A stretch of 64,000 nucleotides of DNA from Motilibacter peucedani (lineage in GTDB: Bacteria; Actinomycetota; Actinomycetes; Motilibacterales; Motilibacteraceae). The first letter of the stretch is position 1. Every line of letters begins with the position of its first letter. The DNA lies in contig NZ_RBWV01000014.1 in NCBI RefSeq assembly GCF_003634695.1, positions 186,001 through 250,000 on the forward strand, in the 5' to 3' direction. Shown piece by piece: positions 25,902-34,450 of the stretch. Position numbers and translations under genes: made by a program. The notes under the pieces are model-generated. The model worked only from the letters and a program-made list of their open reading frames with translations. It searched no databases and had not been told where the DNA came from.

Positions 25902-26855
25902 TCACATGGCGCGGAAGTCGCGCACGGCGTACCTCGGCGCGCGGCGCGGGCGCGGCGGCACGAGGCCGGCGCCGATCGAGAGCTCGACCAGGCGTACGGC
26001 GCGGAAGCGGTGCCCGGGGTAGGCGGCGACCAGCTCGAGCATGCGCTCGTCGTCGGCCCAGGGCTCGCCCGCCAGCGCCCAGCCGACCATGCCGCACAGG
26101 TGGATGTCGCCGACCGAGACGAAGTCGGCGGCGCCGTGCGAGCGCTGCAGCGTCTCGGCCGCGGTCCAGCGCCCGGTGCCGGGCACCAGGCGCAGCACGC
26201 GCTCGGCCTCGTCGTGCGGCACGTCGAGCGTGGCCTCGAGCCGGGCGGCGACCCGCACCGCGGCGAGCACCGCGGTCGAGCGCTTGGAGTCGACGCCGGC
26301 CTTGTGCCAGTCCCACGACGGCACCCGCAGCCACTGCTCCGCGGTCGGCGGCACCCGCATCGGCACGGGCGTGGGCCCGGGCGCCGGCTCGCCGTAGCCG
26401 TGCAGGAGCACCCGCCAGGCGCGGCGCGCCTCGGTCGAGGTCACCTTCTGCTCGAGGATCGCCGGGACCAGCGCCTCGAGCACCCGCCGGGAGCGGGGTA
26501 CGCGCCAGCCGGGGAACCGGCGCAGCGCCTCGACGAGCACGGGGTGCCGGGGCGCGAAGCCGTCGTGCGGGTCGGTGCCGCCCAGCAGGTCGGGCACGCC
26601 GTCGAGGGCCTCGTCGGCGCCCGGCCCCCACGCCGTGGCGAGCACCTCGCCGCCGCAGCGCTCGAGGCGCAGCGTGGCGGGGCCGGTGCGCTGGCGGTGG
26701 GCGATCCAGGCGGCGCCGGTCGCGTCGACGACGTGGGCGGGGTCCCCGGTCCCCCGGCGCATCGGGCCCAGGGTGTGCTCGAGCGAGACCGGCCGGCCCG
26801 GCACCCACACGCGGGTGCGCGCCTGCCCGCGCACGGCGTCGACGGCGGGGCTCAT
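25902..26855 (-). CDS. DNA-3-methyladenine glycosylase 2 (AlkA-like) family protein
   Basis: A 317-residue predicted base-excision glycosylase of the HhH-GPD superfamily. The helix-hairpin-helix region reads RLVPGTGRWTAAETLQRSHG, followed by the aspartate-bearing DFVSVGDIHLCGMVGW and an AILEQKVTSTEARRAW interdomain helix typical of actinobacterial AlkA relatives. Catalytic Asp is probably in the SVGDIHL segment. The ATG at 26855 is the only in-frame Met nearby; its spacing to GGAGG is too short, so a later start is possible. It ends right at the edge of the repeat array. Repair substrate unknown. Confidence 0.82.
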   Translation of the reverse strand: MSPAVDAVRGQARTRVWVPGRPVSLEHTLGPMRRGTGDPAHVVDATGAAWIAHRQRTGPATLRLERCGGEVLATAWGPGADEALDGVPDLLGGTDPHDGFAPRHPVLVEALRRFPGWRVPRSRRVLEALVPAILEQKVTSTEARRAWRVLLHGYGEPAPGPTPVPMRVPPTAEQWLRVPSWDWHKAGVDSKRSTAVLAAVRVAARLEATLDVPHDEAERVLRLVPGTGRWTAAETLQRSHGAADFVSVGDIHLCGMVGWALAGEPWADDERMLELVAAYPGHRFRAVRLVELSIGAGLVPPRPRRAPRYAVRDFRAM

Positions 26856-26908
26856 GCCTCCATGGTGCGCGACGCGGCGCCCCGGCGCGGCGAGAGGGCC
26901 TGGCGTGC

Positions 26909-27985
26909 TCAGCCGGCGTCGCTGCTGAAGCGCACGGAGCCCTCGGCGAGCTCGGTGCCGGCCCACACCCGCAGCCCGTGGAGCAGCTCGTTGCGGGGGC
27001 CGACCGAGGCGCCGTCGCCGACGACGACGCCGTCGAGCACCGCGTCGTGCCCGATCCGCGCACCGGCGCCGACCACCGAGGAGCGCACGACCGCGCCCGC
27101 CTCGACGACCGCGCCGTCGAGCAGGACGCTGGCCTCGACCTGCGCGCCGCTGGCGACCACGGCCCCGCGCCCGACGACGGTGCCGCCGGAGAGCTTCGCG
27201 TCGGGGGCCACGTCGGCGCCCTCGAGCACGAGCGACTCGCCCGTGGGGCCGGGCAGCGCGGTCGAGGAGATGCGGCCGAGCACCAGGTCGGCCGAGCCCT
27301 GCACGAAGGCGGCCGGCGTGCCGAGGTCGAGCCAGTAGGCCGAGTCGACGTAGCCGAGCACGTGCGCGCCGTCGGCGAGCAGGCCGGGGAAGGTCTCGCG
27401 CTCCACCGACACCGGGCGGCCGGCGGGGATCGCGTCGATCAGCGAGCGGCGGAAGACGTAGCAGCCGGCGTTGATGCGGTTGGTCGGCGGGTCGGGCGTC
27501 TTCTCGAGGAACTCGAGCACGCGCGAGCTCTCGTCGACGGGTACGCAGCCGAAGGCCCGCGGGTCCTCGACCTCGGTCAGGTGCAGGGTGACGTCGGCGC
27601 CGCTCTCCACGTGCACGCGCACCTGGTCGGCGAGGTCGTGGCCGCTGAGGACGTCGCCGTTGAGGATGACCACCGGGGCGTCCGGGCCGCTCTCGAGCTG
27701 GTCGGCGACGTTGCGGATGCCGCCGCCGGTGCCCAGCGGCTCGGTCTCGGTGACGTAGTCGATGCGCAGCCCGAGCTGGGAGCCGTCGCCGAAGTGGGCG
27801 GAGAACGTCTCGGCGCGGTATGAGGTGGCGAGCACCACGTGGGTGACGCCGGCCGCCGCCGCACGCGCGAGCTGGTGGGTGAGGAACGGCACGCCGGCGG
27901 TCGGCACCATGGGCTTCGCGCAGCTGAGCGTGAGCGGGCGCAGGCGCGTGCCCTTGCCGCCGACGAGGAGGATCGCTTCGAGCAC
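26909..27985 (-). CDS. Sugar-phosphate nucleotidyltransferase (GDP-mannose pyrophosphorylase-like)
   Basis: About 358 residues. The nucleotidyltransferase domain begins EAILLVGGKGTRLRPLTLSCAKPMVP, the triphosphate-binding signature. Later come ILNGDVLSGHD (metal Asp) and EFLEKTPDP. The carboxy end has hexapeptide left-handed beta-helix repeats (SVVGAGARIGHDAVLDG). Enzymes with this layout make GDP-mannose or other NDP-sugars, which fits manB elsewhere in the window. The start is uncertain. GTG 27985 fits the family start and has GGGAG eight bases upstream; in-frame options at 28036, 28048 and 28090 would add 17-35 residues. Confidence 0.85.
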   Translation of the reverse strand: MLEAILLVGGKGTRLRPLTLSCAKPMVPTAGVPFLTHQLARAAAAGVTHVVLATSYRAETFSAHFGDGSQLGLRIDYVTETEPLGTGGGIRNVADQLESGPDAPVVILNGDVLSGHDLADQVRVHVESGADVTLHLTEVEDPRAFGCVPVDESSRVLEFLEKTPDPPTNRINAGCYVFRRSLIDAIPAGRPVSVERETFPGLLADGAHVLGYVDSAYWLDLGTPAAFVQGSADLVLGRISSTALPGPTGESLVLEGADVAPDAKLSGGTVVGRGAVVASGAQVEASVLLDGAVVEAGAVVRSSVVGAGARIGHDAVLDGVVVGDGASVGPRNELLHGLRVWAGTELAEGSVRFSSDAG

Positions 27986-28118
27986 GGTCGGGGCTCCCGG
28001 GGGTCCTGCCGCGTAGGGACGCGCGGCGACGGTCATCGTGGTGGGCATCGGGTCGGATGCGCCGGCGTCGTCGCTGGTACGCAGCCCCACGGTACCGGCT
28101 CGGGCGCCGCCGTGCCCA

Positions 28119-29078
28119 TCACTCCGGGAGGTCGCGCCCCGTGCGCGCGGCGCTGCGGCGCCACGCGAGTGCCGCGACGCCGGCGGTGAGCACGTCGCCG
28201 GCGGTCATCAGCAGCCGTGCCACCACCGACACCGCGGCCGGCCCGCCCTTGGCCAGCACCGGGGACAGCAGCGCGGCGAGGACCACCTCGCGCACCCCGC
28301 CGCCGGCCGGCAGGAAGACCACCAGGAAGCCGGCCGACCAGGCCAGGGCGAAGCCGCCGACGGCGAGCGGCAGCGTACGGGCGCCCGACGCGCCGATGTC
28401 GTGCGCCACCAGTGCCACCTGCACCCCGAAGGCCGCCCACGAGAGCAGCGACCAGCCGAAGGCGGTCAGCACGCCGCGGGCGGAGAACGCCCGCTCCGGG
28501 AGCGGTCGGCGCGCCAGGGTGCTCAGGCGGACGAAGACCGGGTTGAGGATCCGGGGGTGCAGCGCCCCGAGCAGCGCCGGGGCGAGCAGCACCAGCCAGC
28601 GCCAGCCGCCGGCGGCGTCGGAGGAGAAGGGCAGCGCGACTCCGCCGACCAGGATGCCCGCGCCGAGGTAGATGAGGATCGTCAGCGTGATCGCCGCGAC
28701 CGAGCGCTGGCGCGGCACGCCGGCCTCCTTGCCCATCTCCATCTGGGCGACGACCGGCCAGAGCGACCCGGGCAGGTACTTGCCGAGCTGCCCCAGGAAG
28801 AAGATGCGCGCGGCGACGGTCGCGGGCAGGGGCGAGCCGAGGTCGGCGAGCAGCGCGCGGTAGGCCAGCATGCTGCCGACCAGGCCCACGAGCACGGCGG
28901 CGAAGGCTCCCGCCGTGCCGGCCACCGAGAGCCGGGAGAGCGCGTCGCCGAGCTCGCCGCGGTGGGCGACGACCCACCAGGCCGCGCTGAGCAGCACCGC
29001 CGCCACGAACGCCCAGCGCAGGGCGCGGGAGCCGAGCAGGGCTCGGCCCGCGGTGAGCACGGACCGGGGGCGGGGCAC
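28119..29078 (-). CDS. Membrane protein of the lysylphosphatidylglycerol synthase TM / flippase-like family
   Basis: About 319 residues with seven or eight hydrophobic helices. The family signature is FFLGQLGKYLPGSLWPVVAQMEMGKEAG (residues about 95-122), then LPAGGGVREVVLAALL near the end. Such UPF0104/LPG_synthase_TM proteins transfer or flip lipids, often with glycosyltransferases. GTG at 29078 has TAGGCT exactly seven bases upstream, supporting a leaderless start; the long upstream frame is rejected. It lies 28 bases or more upstream of the nucleotidyltransferase gene on the same strand, so a surface-glycolipid unit is possible. Confidence 0.85.
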   Translation of the reverse strand: MPRPRSVLTAGRALLGSRALRWAFVAAVLLSAAWWVVAHRGELGDALSRLSVAGTAGAFAAVLVGLVGSMLAYRALLADLGSPLPATVAARIFFLGQLGKYLPGSLWPVVAQMEMGKEAGVPRQRSVAAITLTILIYLGAGILVGGVALPFSSDAAGGWRWLVLLAPALLGALHPRILNPVFVRLSTLARRPLPERAFSARGVLTAFGWSLLSWAAFGVQVALVAHDIGASGARTLPLAVGGFALAWSAGFLVVFLPAGGGVREVVLAALLSPVLAKGGPAAVSVVARLLMTAGDVLTAGVAALAWRRSAARTGRDLPE

Positions 29079-29085
29079 TCGCGGC

Positions 29086-29091
29086 AGCCTA
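29086..29091 (-). promoter_or_regulatory. Candidate -10 element (leaderless start) for the flippase-like gene
   Basis: Minus-strand TAGGCT, seven bases, GTG. This is the same hexamer and spacing as at manB. Confidence 0.5.
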
Positions 29092-29122
29092 GGCCAGCGC
29101 CCGCCCCGGGCCCGCCGCACGC

Positions 29123-29151
29123 TTGACAGGTGTCCACTAAACCGCTTTATT
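29123..29151 (+). promoter_or_regulatory. Promoter and LacI-type operator of the mannoside-type operon
   Basis: TTGACA at 29123-29128 is a perfect -35. The AT-rich TTTATT/TTATTA at 29146-29152 is the -10 with a 17-18 base spacer. TAAACCGCTTTA (29138-29149) has the AAA-n-CG-n-TTT form of LacI-family operators and overlaps the -10. GACAGGTGTC and CCGACATCGG are further partial palindromes. Autoregulation by the adjacent lacI gene is expected. Confidence 0.65.
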
Positions 29152-29202
29152 ACCGACATCGGTCCTGCAGCGGGCCGGGTTCGGCACGAGGAGGTGCGAG
29201 CC

Positions 29203-30225
29203 GTGGGCAAGCGGGTCACCATCGCCGACGTCGCCGCCCAGGCGGGAGTCAGCAAGGGCGCGGTGTCGTTCGCCCTCAACGACCGGCCCGGCCTCGCCGA
29301 CGACACCCGTGCCCGCATCCTCGAGGTCGCCGACGAGCTCGGCTGGCGGCCGAGCTCACGAGCCCGCGCCCTGTCGACCTCGCGCGCCCTCGCCCTCGGC
29401 CTCGTGCTGGCCCGGCCGCCCGAGCTGCTCGGCGCCGACCCGTTCTTCCCCGCGTTCATCGCGGGTGTCGAGACCGTCCTCTCGCAGCGCGGCCAGGCCC
29501 TGGTGCTCCAGGTCGTGCCCGACCTCGAGGCGGAGGCCGAGGGCTACCGCCGCCTCGTGTCCGACGGCCGGGTCGACGGCGTCTTCCTGCTCGACCTGCG
29601 GGTCCACGAGCCCCGCGTGCAGCTGCTCGAGTCGCTCGGCCTGCCGGCCGTCACCCTCAACAAGCCCGACTCCCCCAGCTCCTTCCCCGCCGTCTGCTCC
29701 GACAGCGAGAGCGGCATCCGGCGGGCGGTGGAGCACCTGCTCGCCCTCGGCCACCGCCGGGTCGCGCACGTCGCCGGGCCCGACGAGTTCGCGCACGCCG
29801 CCCGCCGGCGCGCGGGGTGGGAGAGCGCGCTGGCCGAGGCCTGCGTACCCCCCGGCCCGGTCGTGGTCTGCGACTTCTCCGCCGAGGGCGGCGCCCGCGC
29901 GACCCGCGAGCTGCTGGCGCTCGCGGACCCGCCCACCGCCGTCGTCTACGCCAACGACGTCATGGCGATCGCCGGCCTCGCCGTCGCTGCCGAGCTGGGC
30001 GTCAAGGTGCCCGACGAGCTCTCGGTCGTCGGCTACGACGACACGCTGCTGGCCGCCCACGTCCACCCACCCCTGACCACTGTCTCCGTCGACGCGCTCG
30101 CCTGGGGCGCGCAGGCGGCGCAGACCCTGCTCACCTACCTCGAGCACCACGCCGCAGACGACGTGCTGCTGCCACCGGCGACCCTCGTCGTCCGTGGCTC
30201 GACGGGACCCGCACCGACCCGCTGA
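29203..30225 (+). CDS. LacI-family repressor of the GH130 operon
   Basis: A 340-residue regulator. The helix-turn-helix TIADVAAQAGVSKGAVSFAL lies at about residues 5-24, the hinge is SSRARALSTSRA, and the effector domain contains ADPFFPAFIAGVE and VVGYDDTLLAAHVHPPLTTV. GTG at 29203 has GAGGAGGT upstream. Only 38 bases separate it from the binding-protein gene, so it is the first cistron of its own operon and probably represses its own promoter. Effector probably an imported oligosaccharide. Confidence 0.93.
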   Translation: MGKRVTIADVAAQAGVSKGAVSFALNDRPGLADDTRARILEVADELGWRPSSRARALSTSRALALGLVLARPPELLGADPFFPAFIAGVETVLSQRGQALVLQVVPDLEAEAEGYRRLVSDGRVDGVFLLDLRVHEPRVQLLESLGLPAVTLNKPDSPSSFPAVCSDSESGIRRAVEHLLALGHRRVAHVAGPDEFAHAARRRAGWESALAEACVPPGPVVVCDFSAEGGARATRELLALADPPTAVVYANDVMAIAGLAVAAELGVKVPDELSVVGYDDTLLAAHVHPPLTTVSVDALAWGAQAAQTLLTYLEHHAADDVLLPPATLVVRGSTGPAPTR

Positions 30226-30263
30226 CGACGACCCTGCACCTTCCCCCACCCCGAGGAGCCGCA

Positions 30264-31559
30264 ATGAAGCGATCCGTCCGATCAGCCCTGGCCTGCCTGG
30301 CCCTCCTGCCCGTCGTCGCAGCCTGCGGCGGCGGCAGCGGGGACAGCGGCGGAAGCGGCGGAGCCAGCGCCAAGACCGGCCCGATCACCATCTGGTACAG
30401 CAACAACGAGCAGGAGGTCGCCTGGGGCAAGGCCGCGGTCGACGCGTGGAACACCGCGCACGCCGACCAGAAGGTCACGGGCCAGGAGATCCCCGCCGGC
30501 AAGAGCTCCGAGGAGGTCATCGGGGCCGCCATCACGGCCGGCAACGCCCCGTGCCTCGTGCTCAACACCGCGCCCGCCGCGGTGGCGCAGTTCCAGAAGC
30601 AGGGCGGCCTCGTCCCGCTCGACGACTTCTCCGACGGGGTCTCCTACGCGACGGCCCGCTCCGGCGACCTGGTCGACCAGTACAAGAGCGCCGACGGCAA
30701 GCTCTACCAGCTGCCGTGGAAGTCCAACCCCGTGCTGATCTTCTACAACAAGACCATCTTCGCCAAGGCGGGCCTCGACCCGGAGAAGCCGGCGCTCAGC
30801 ACCTACGACGACTTCCTCGCCACCTCGCGCACGCTGAAGTCGAAGGGCGGCGTGCAGGCGGCCATCTGGCCGGCACCGTCGAGCGAGTTCTTCCAGCCCT
30901 GGTTCGACTTCTACCCGCTGTACGCCGCCGCGACGGGCGGCAAGCAGCTCGTCGAGGACGGGAAGTCGACGTTCAACTCGCCCGAGGGCAAGGGCGTCGC
31001 CCAGTTCTGGAAGACGATGTACGACGAGGGCCTCTCGCCGAGGGAGAAGTACAACGGCGACAGCTTCGCCGAGGGCAAGGCCGCCATGGCGATCGCCGGG
31101 CCCTGGGCGATCGCGGCCTACAAGGACAAGGTGAAGTGGGGAGCCGTCACGGTGCCCACCCCGACCACGATGCCGGCCGACCAGGTCCACACCTTCTCCG
31201 ACGCGAAGAACATCGCCATCTACACCGCCTGCAAGAACCGGCAGACCGCGTGGGAGTTCGCGAAGTTCGCGACGAGCCAGGAGCAGGACGGCAAGCTGCT
31301 CGAGATGACGGGGCAGATGCCGCTGCGCAAGGACCTGACCACCACCTACGCCGACTACTTCAAGGCCAACCCCGACTACACCTCCTTCGCCTCGCAGGCG
31401 GCGCGCACGGTCGAGGTGCCCAACCTCGTCGACTCGACCACGGCGTGGCAGGACTTCCGTGACGCGTGGTCCCAGTCGGTCATCTTCGGCAAGACGCCGA
31501 TCGACAAGGCGTTCTCCGACGTGGCGGCCAAGATCGACGACATCGCCAAGCAGTCGTAG
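30264..31559 (+). CDS. ABC sugar-binding lipoprotein
   Basis: A 431-residue cluster-1 binding protein. The signal ends in lipobox VVAAC (Cys about 21), then a Gly/Ser linker, then ITIWYSNNEQEVAWGKAAVDAW. The ligand lobe has AGKSSEEVIGAAITAGNAPCLVLN and GKAAMAIAGPWAIAAYKDK. CCCGAGGAG precedes the ATG. Nine bases separate it from the first permease. Genetic linkage to GH130 points to a mannose-containing oligosaccharide, but binding residues cannot be read with certainty. Confidence 0.93.
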   Translation: MKRSVRSALACLALLPVVAACGGGSGDSGGSGGASAKTGPITIWYSNNEQEVAWGKAAVDAWNTAHADQKVTGQEIPAGKSSEEVIGAAITAGNAPCLVLNTAPAAVAQFQKQGGLVPLDDFSDGVSYATARSGDLVDQYKSADGKLYQLPWKSNPVLIFYNKTIFAKAGLDPEKPALSTYDDFLATSRTLKSKGGVQAAIWPAPSSEFFQPWFDFYPLYAAATGGKQLVEDGKSTFNSPEGKGVAQFWKTMYDEGLSPREKYNGDSFAEGKAAMAIAGPWAIAAYKDKVKWGAVTVPTPTTMPADQVHTFSDAKNIAIYTACKNRQTAWEFAKFATSQEQDGKLLEMTGQMPLRKDLTTTYADYFKANPDYTSFASQAARTVEVPNLVDSTTAWQDFRDAWSQSVIFGKTPIDKAFSDVAAKIDDIAKQS

Positions 31560-31568
31560 GAGCCGGCC

Positions 31569-32534
31569 ATGTCGCAGCTCCTGCCCACCGAGCCGCCCGC
31601 GGCCGAGGCGCCGGTCGGCGCCTCGCCCGCGGCCGGCCGGACGCACCGCTATGTCCCCTGGCGCTCGAGCGCCGAGAACCAGCCGATCGGTACGCTGTTC
31701 GCCCTGCCCTACCTCGCCTTCGTCGCGGTCGTCTTCGCCTTCCCGCTCGGCTTCGCCGTCTGGATCTCGCTGCACGACTACTTCTTCGCCGCCCCGGGCG
31801 CTTCTGTCGACCGACCGTGGGTCGGCCTGGACAACTACAAGACGGCGCTGCAGGACCCGGCCGTGCGCAGCGCCTTCGGGCACGTGCTGGTGTTCCTGGT
31901 CATTAACGTGCCGCTCACAGTCGTGCTGTCGCTCGTGCTGGCCGCATCGCTGAACGCGGCGATCCCGTTCCGCACCGCCTTCCGCACCAGCTTCTACCTG
32001 CCCTACGTCACGGCGAGCATCGCCATCGTCGGCGTGTGGCTCTTCCTCTTCTCCGAGGACGGGATCGTCAACAAGGTGCTTGGGCCGCTCGCTCCCGACC
32101 CGTCGTGGCTCACGAACTCGCACCTGGCCATGCCGTCCATCGCGCTGTTCGTGACGTGGAAGCAGCTCGGCTTCTTCATCCTGCTCTACCTGGCGGCTCT
32201 GCAGAACGTGCCCAAGGACCTCTACGAGGCTGCTGCGGTCGACGGGGCGTCGAAGCTGCGGATGTTCCGTTCCATCACGATCCCCAGCGTGCGTCCCGCC
32301 ACCACGCTCGTGGTCGTGCTCTCCACCATCACCGGCGGGAACCTCTTCACCGAGCCCTACCTGCTGACCGGCGGCGGCGGGCCCAACGGCTCGTCGACCT
32401 CCCCGGTGCTGCTGATGTACCAGCGCGGCATCGAGCAGTCCAAGCCCGACGTGGCGGCAGCCATCGGCGTGCTGCTCGTCCTGCTGGTGATGCTCATCGC
32501 CGGCGTCCAGCGACTCGTCCTCGAACGGAAGTGA
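31569..32534 (+). CDS. ABC sugar transporter permease (MalF type)
   Basis: A 321-residue permease with a long cytoplasmic amino end rich in Pro/Ala, then six helices. The EAA coupling motif is DLYEAAAVDGASKLRMFRSITIP. GNLFTEPYLLTGGGGPNGSS matches the loop before the last helices in MalF-like proteins. Its stop overlaps the start of the next permease (GTGA). Confidence 0.93.
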   Translation: MSQLLPTEPPAAEAPVGASPAAGRTHRYVPWRSSAENQPIGTLFALPYLAFVAVVFAFPLGFAVWISLHDYFFAAPGASVDRPWVGLDNYKTALQDPAVRSAFGHVLVFLVINVPLTVVLSLVLAASLNAAIPFRTAFRTSFYLPYVTASIAIVGVWLFLFSEDGIVNKVLGPLAPDPSWLTNSHLAMPSIALFVTWKQLGFFILLYLAALQNVPKDLYEAAAVDGASKLRMFRSITIPSVRPATTLVVVLSTITGGNLFTEPYLLTGGGGPNGSSTSPVLLMYQRGIEQSKPDVAAAIGVLLVLLVMLIAGVQRLVLERK

Positions 32535-33379
32535 GCACGGTGAAGACCTCCCGCTCTGCCCTCACCTGGCGGCTCGTCCCGCTCGTCATCGGGGCGATCG
32601 TCTTCCTCTTCCCCTTCTACTACATGATCGTCGGTGCCCTGCAGGAGAAGCGGGACAGCTCGCTGCTCGGGGCACTGCCCCACCCAGGCAACCTGACCCT
32701 GCACAACTTCTCGGTCGTCAACGGGCGCATCCACCTCGTGCGCAGCCTGCTCAACTCGGTGGTCTTCACCGGTGCGGTGCTGGTGTGCACGATGGTCTTC
32801 GGCGTCCTGGCCGGCTATGCACTGGCACAGCTGAAGTTCCCCGGCAGGGGGCTCGCCTTCGGCCTGGTCCTGCTGGTGCAGGTCGTGCCCTTCCAGCTGC
32901 TGATGATCCCGCTCTACGTGATGATCGTGCGCGGCTACGGCCTCGCCGACAACTACCTGGGCATCATCCTGCCCTACACGATCAACTCCACGGCGGTGTT
33001 CGTCTTCAGGCAGTACTTCCTGCAGCTGCCGCGCGAGCTCTTCGACGCTGCACGGATCGACGGTGCCGGCGAGTGGCGGGTGCTGCGTACGGTCGCTGTG
33101 CCGCTCGTGCGCCCGGCGCTGCTGACCGCAGCGCTGCTCACCTTCATCGGCCCGTGGAACGAGTTCCTGTGGCCGTTCCTCGTGACGAAGAAGGCCGAGA
33201 TGCAGCCGCTCGCGGTCTCGCTCGCCAACTACATCAGCAGCGTCGCTGCCTCGGCCGACAACCCGTTCGGCGCGATCCTCGCGGGGGCCGTGGTGCTGGC
33301 GGCTCCCGCGGTGGTGCTCTTCGTCCTGTTCCAGCGCCACTTCGTCTCGACCGAGCTCGGCTCGGGCGTGAAGGGCTGA
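32531..33379 (+). CDS. ABC sugar transporter permease (MalG type)
   Basis: A 282-residue permease with six helices. The EAA motif is ELFDAARIDGAGEWRVLRTVAVP, followed by FIGPWNEFLWPFLV. GTG at 32531 overlaps the previous stop; a second in-frame GTG nine bases later is possible. It ends with the typical VSTELGSGVKG. Three bases separate it from the GH130 gene. As in the other sugar locus, no ATPase gene follows. Confidence 0.92.
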   Translation: MSTVKTSRSALTWRLVPLVIGAIVFLFPFYYMIVGALQEKRDSSLLGALPHPGNLTLHNFSVVNGRIHLVRSLLNSVVFTGAVLVCTMVFGVLAGYALAQLKFPGRGLAFGLVLLVQVVPFQLLMIPLYVMIVRGYGLADNYLGIILPYTINSTAVFVFRQYFLQLPRELFDAARIDGAGEWRVLRTVAVPLVRPALLTAALLTFIGPWNEFLWPFLVTKKAEMQPLAVSLANYISSVAASADNPFGAILAGAVVLAAPAVVLFVLFQRHFVSTELGSGVKG

Positions 33380-33382
33380 CTC

Positions 33383-34450
33383 ATGACCTCCACCGACACG
33401 CTGGACTACACGCTGACCCGGCTCGGCGTCGTCATGTCGCCCGAGCCGGGCTCCGACATCGAGGCCGAGGGAGTCCTCAACCCCGCCAGCGGCCGCACCC
33501 CGGACGGCACGCTCTACCTGCTCCCCCGCCTCGTCGCCAAGGGCAACGTCTCGCGCGTGGGGCTCGCGCGCGTGGTCCTCGACTCCGGCGTACCGGTCGG
33601 CGTCGAGCGCGAGGGCGTCGTCCTCGCGCCCGACGAGGGCTGGGAGCGCGGCGCCAACAACGCCGGCGTCGAGGACCCGCGCACGACGTGGGTGCCGGCC
33701 CTCGGGCAGCACCTGATGACCTACGTCGCCTACGGGCCCCTGGGTCCGCGCCTCGCGATGGCCGTGTCCAGCGACCTGCGTACGTGGCGGCGCCTCGGCC
33801 CGGCACACTTCGGCTACCAGCCCGACCTCGACACCGACCTCAACCTGTTCCCCAACAAGGACGCGGTGTTCTTCCCCGAGCCCGTGCCGGCGCCCGACGG
33901 CACGCGCAGCTACGCCATGATCCACCGGCCGATGTGGGACCTCGGCTGGTTCCGGCCCGGGGAGACCGTCCACCTGCCCGCCGGGGTCACCGACGAGCGG
34001 CCGGGCATCTGGATCTCCTACGTGCCTGCCGACGAGGTCGAGCGGGACGTCACCGCGCTGGTGCACCTGCGCCAGCACCGGCTGGTCGCGCTGGCGGAGC
34101 ACCCCTTCGAGGAGCTCAAGATCGGCGCCGGCCCGGCGCCCTTCCGCGTCGACGAGGGCTGGCTGCTGATCCACCACGGGGTCACGGGCTACGTCCCGCC
34201 GGGCTTCGACCCCACGCTGCAGAAGGTCGAGTACGCCGCCGGCGCGATGCTGCTCGACCCGGCGGACCCCTCACGCGTCCTCACGCGCACCACCGAGCCC
34301 ATCCTCGCACCAGAGACCGACGACGAACGGAGCGGAACCGTGCCCAACGTGGTGTTCCCGACTGCGGTCGAGGAGGTGGACGGCCAGCGCTACGTGTTCT
34401 ACGGCATGGCCGACAGCAAGATCGGTGTCGCGCGGCTGGACCGGCGATGA
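33383..34450 (+). CDS. GH130 family mannoside phosphorylase / mannosidase
   Basis: A 355-residue cytoplasmic five-bladed beta-propeller enzyme. GVEDPR (Asp98) is the family's catalytic signature. Other family-like segments are LYLLPRLVAKGN, NLFPNKDAVFFPE, MIHRPMW, WLLIHHGVTG and FPTAVEE. GH130 enzymes phosphorolyse beta-1,4- or beta-1,2-mannosides to mannose-1-P, or hydrolyse beta-1,2-mannosides. Mannose-1-P would feed directly into GDP-mannose synthesis. No signal peptide. Its TGA overlaps the ATG of the next gene. Which linkage is used cannot be told here. Confidence 0.9.
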   Translation: MTSTDTLDYTLTRLGVVMSPEPGSDIEAEGVLNPASGRTPDGTLYLLPRLVAKGNVSRVGLARVVLDSGVPVGVEREGVVLAPDEGWERGANNAGVEDPRTTWVPALGQHLMTYVAYGPLGPRLAMAVSSDLRTWRRLGPAHFGYQPDLDTDLNLFPNKDAVFFPEPVPAPDGTRSYAMIHRPMWDLGWFRPGETVHLPAGVTDERPGIWISYVPADEVERDVTALVHLRQHRLVALAEHPFEELKIGAGPAPFRVDEGWLLIHHGVTGYVPPGFDPTLQKVEYAAGAMLLDPADPSRVLTRTTEPILAPETDDERSGTVPNVVFPTAVEEVDGQRYVFYGMADSKIGVARLDRR

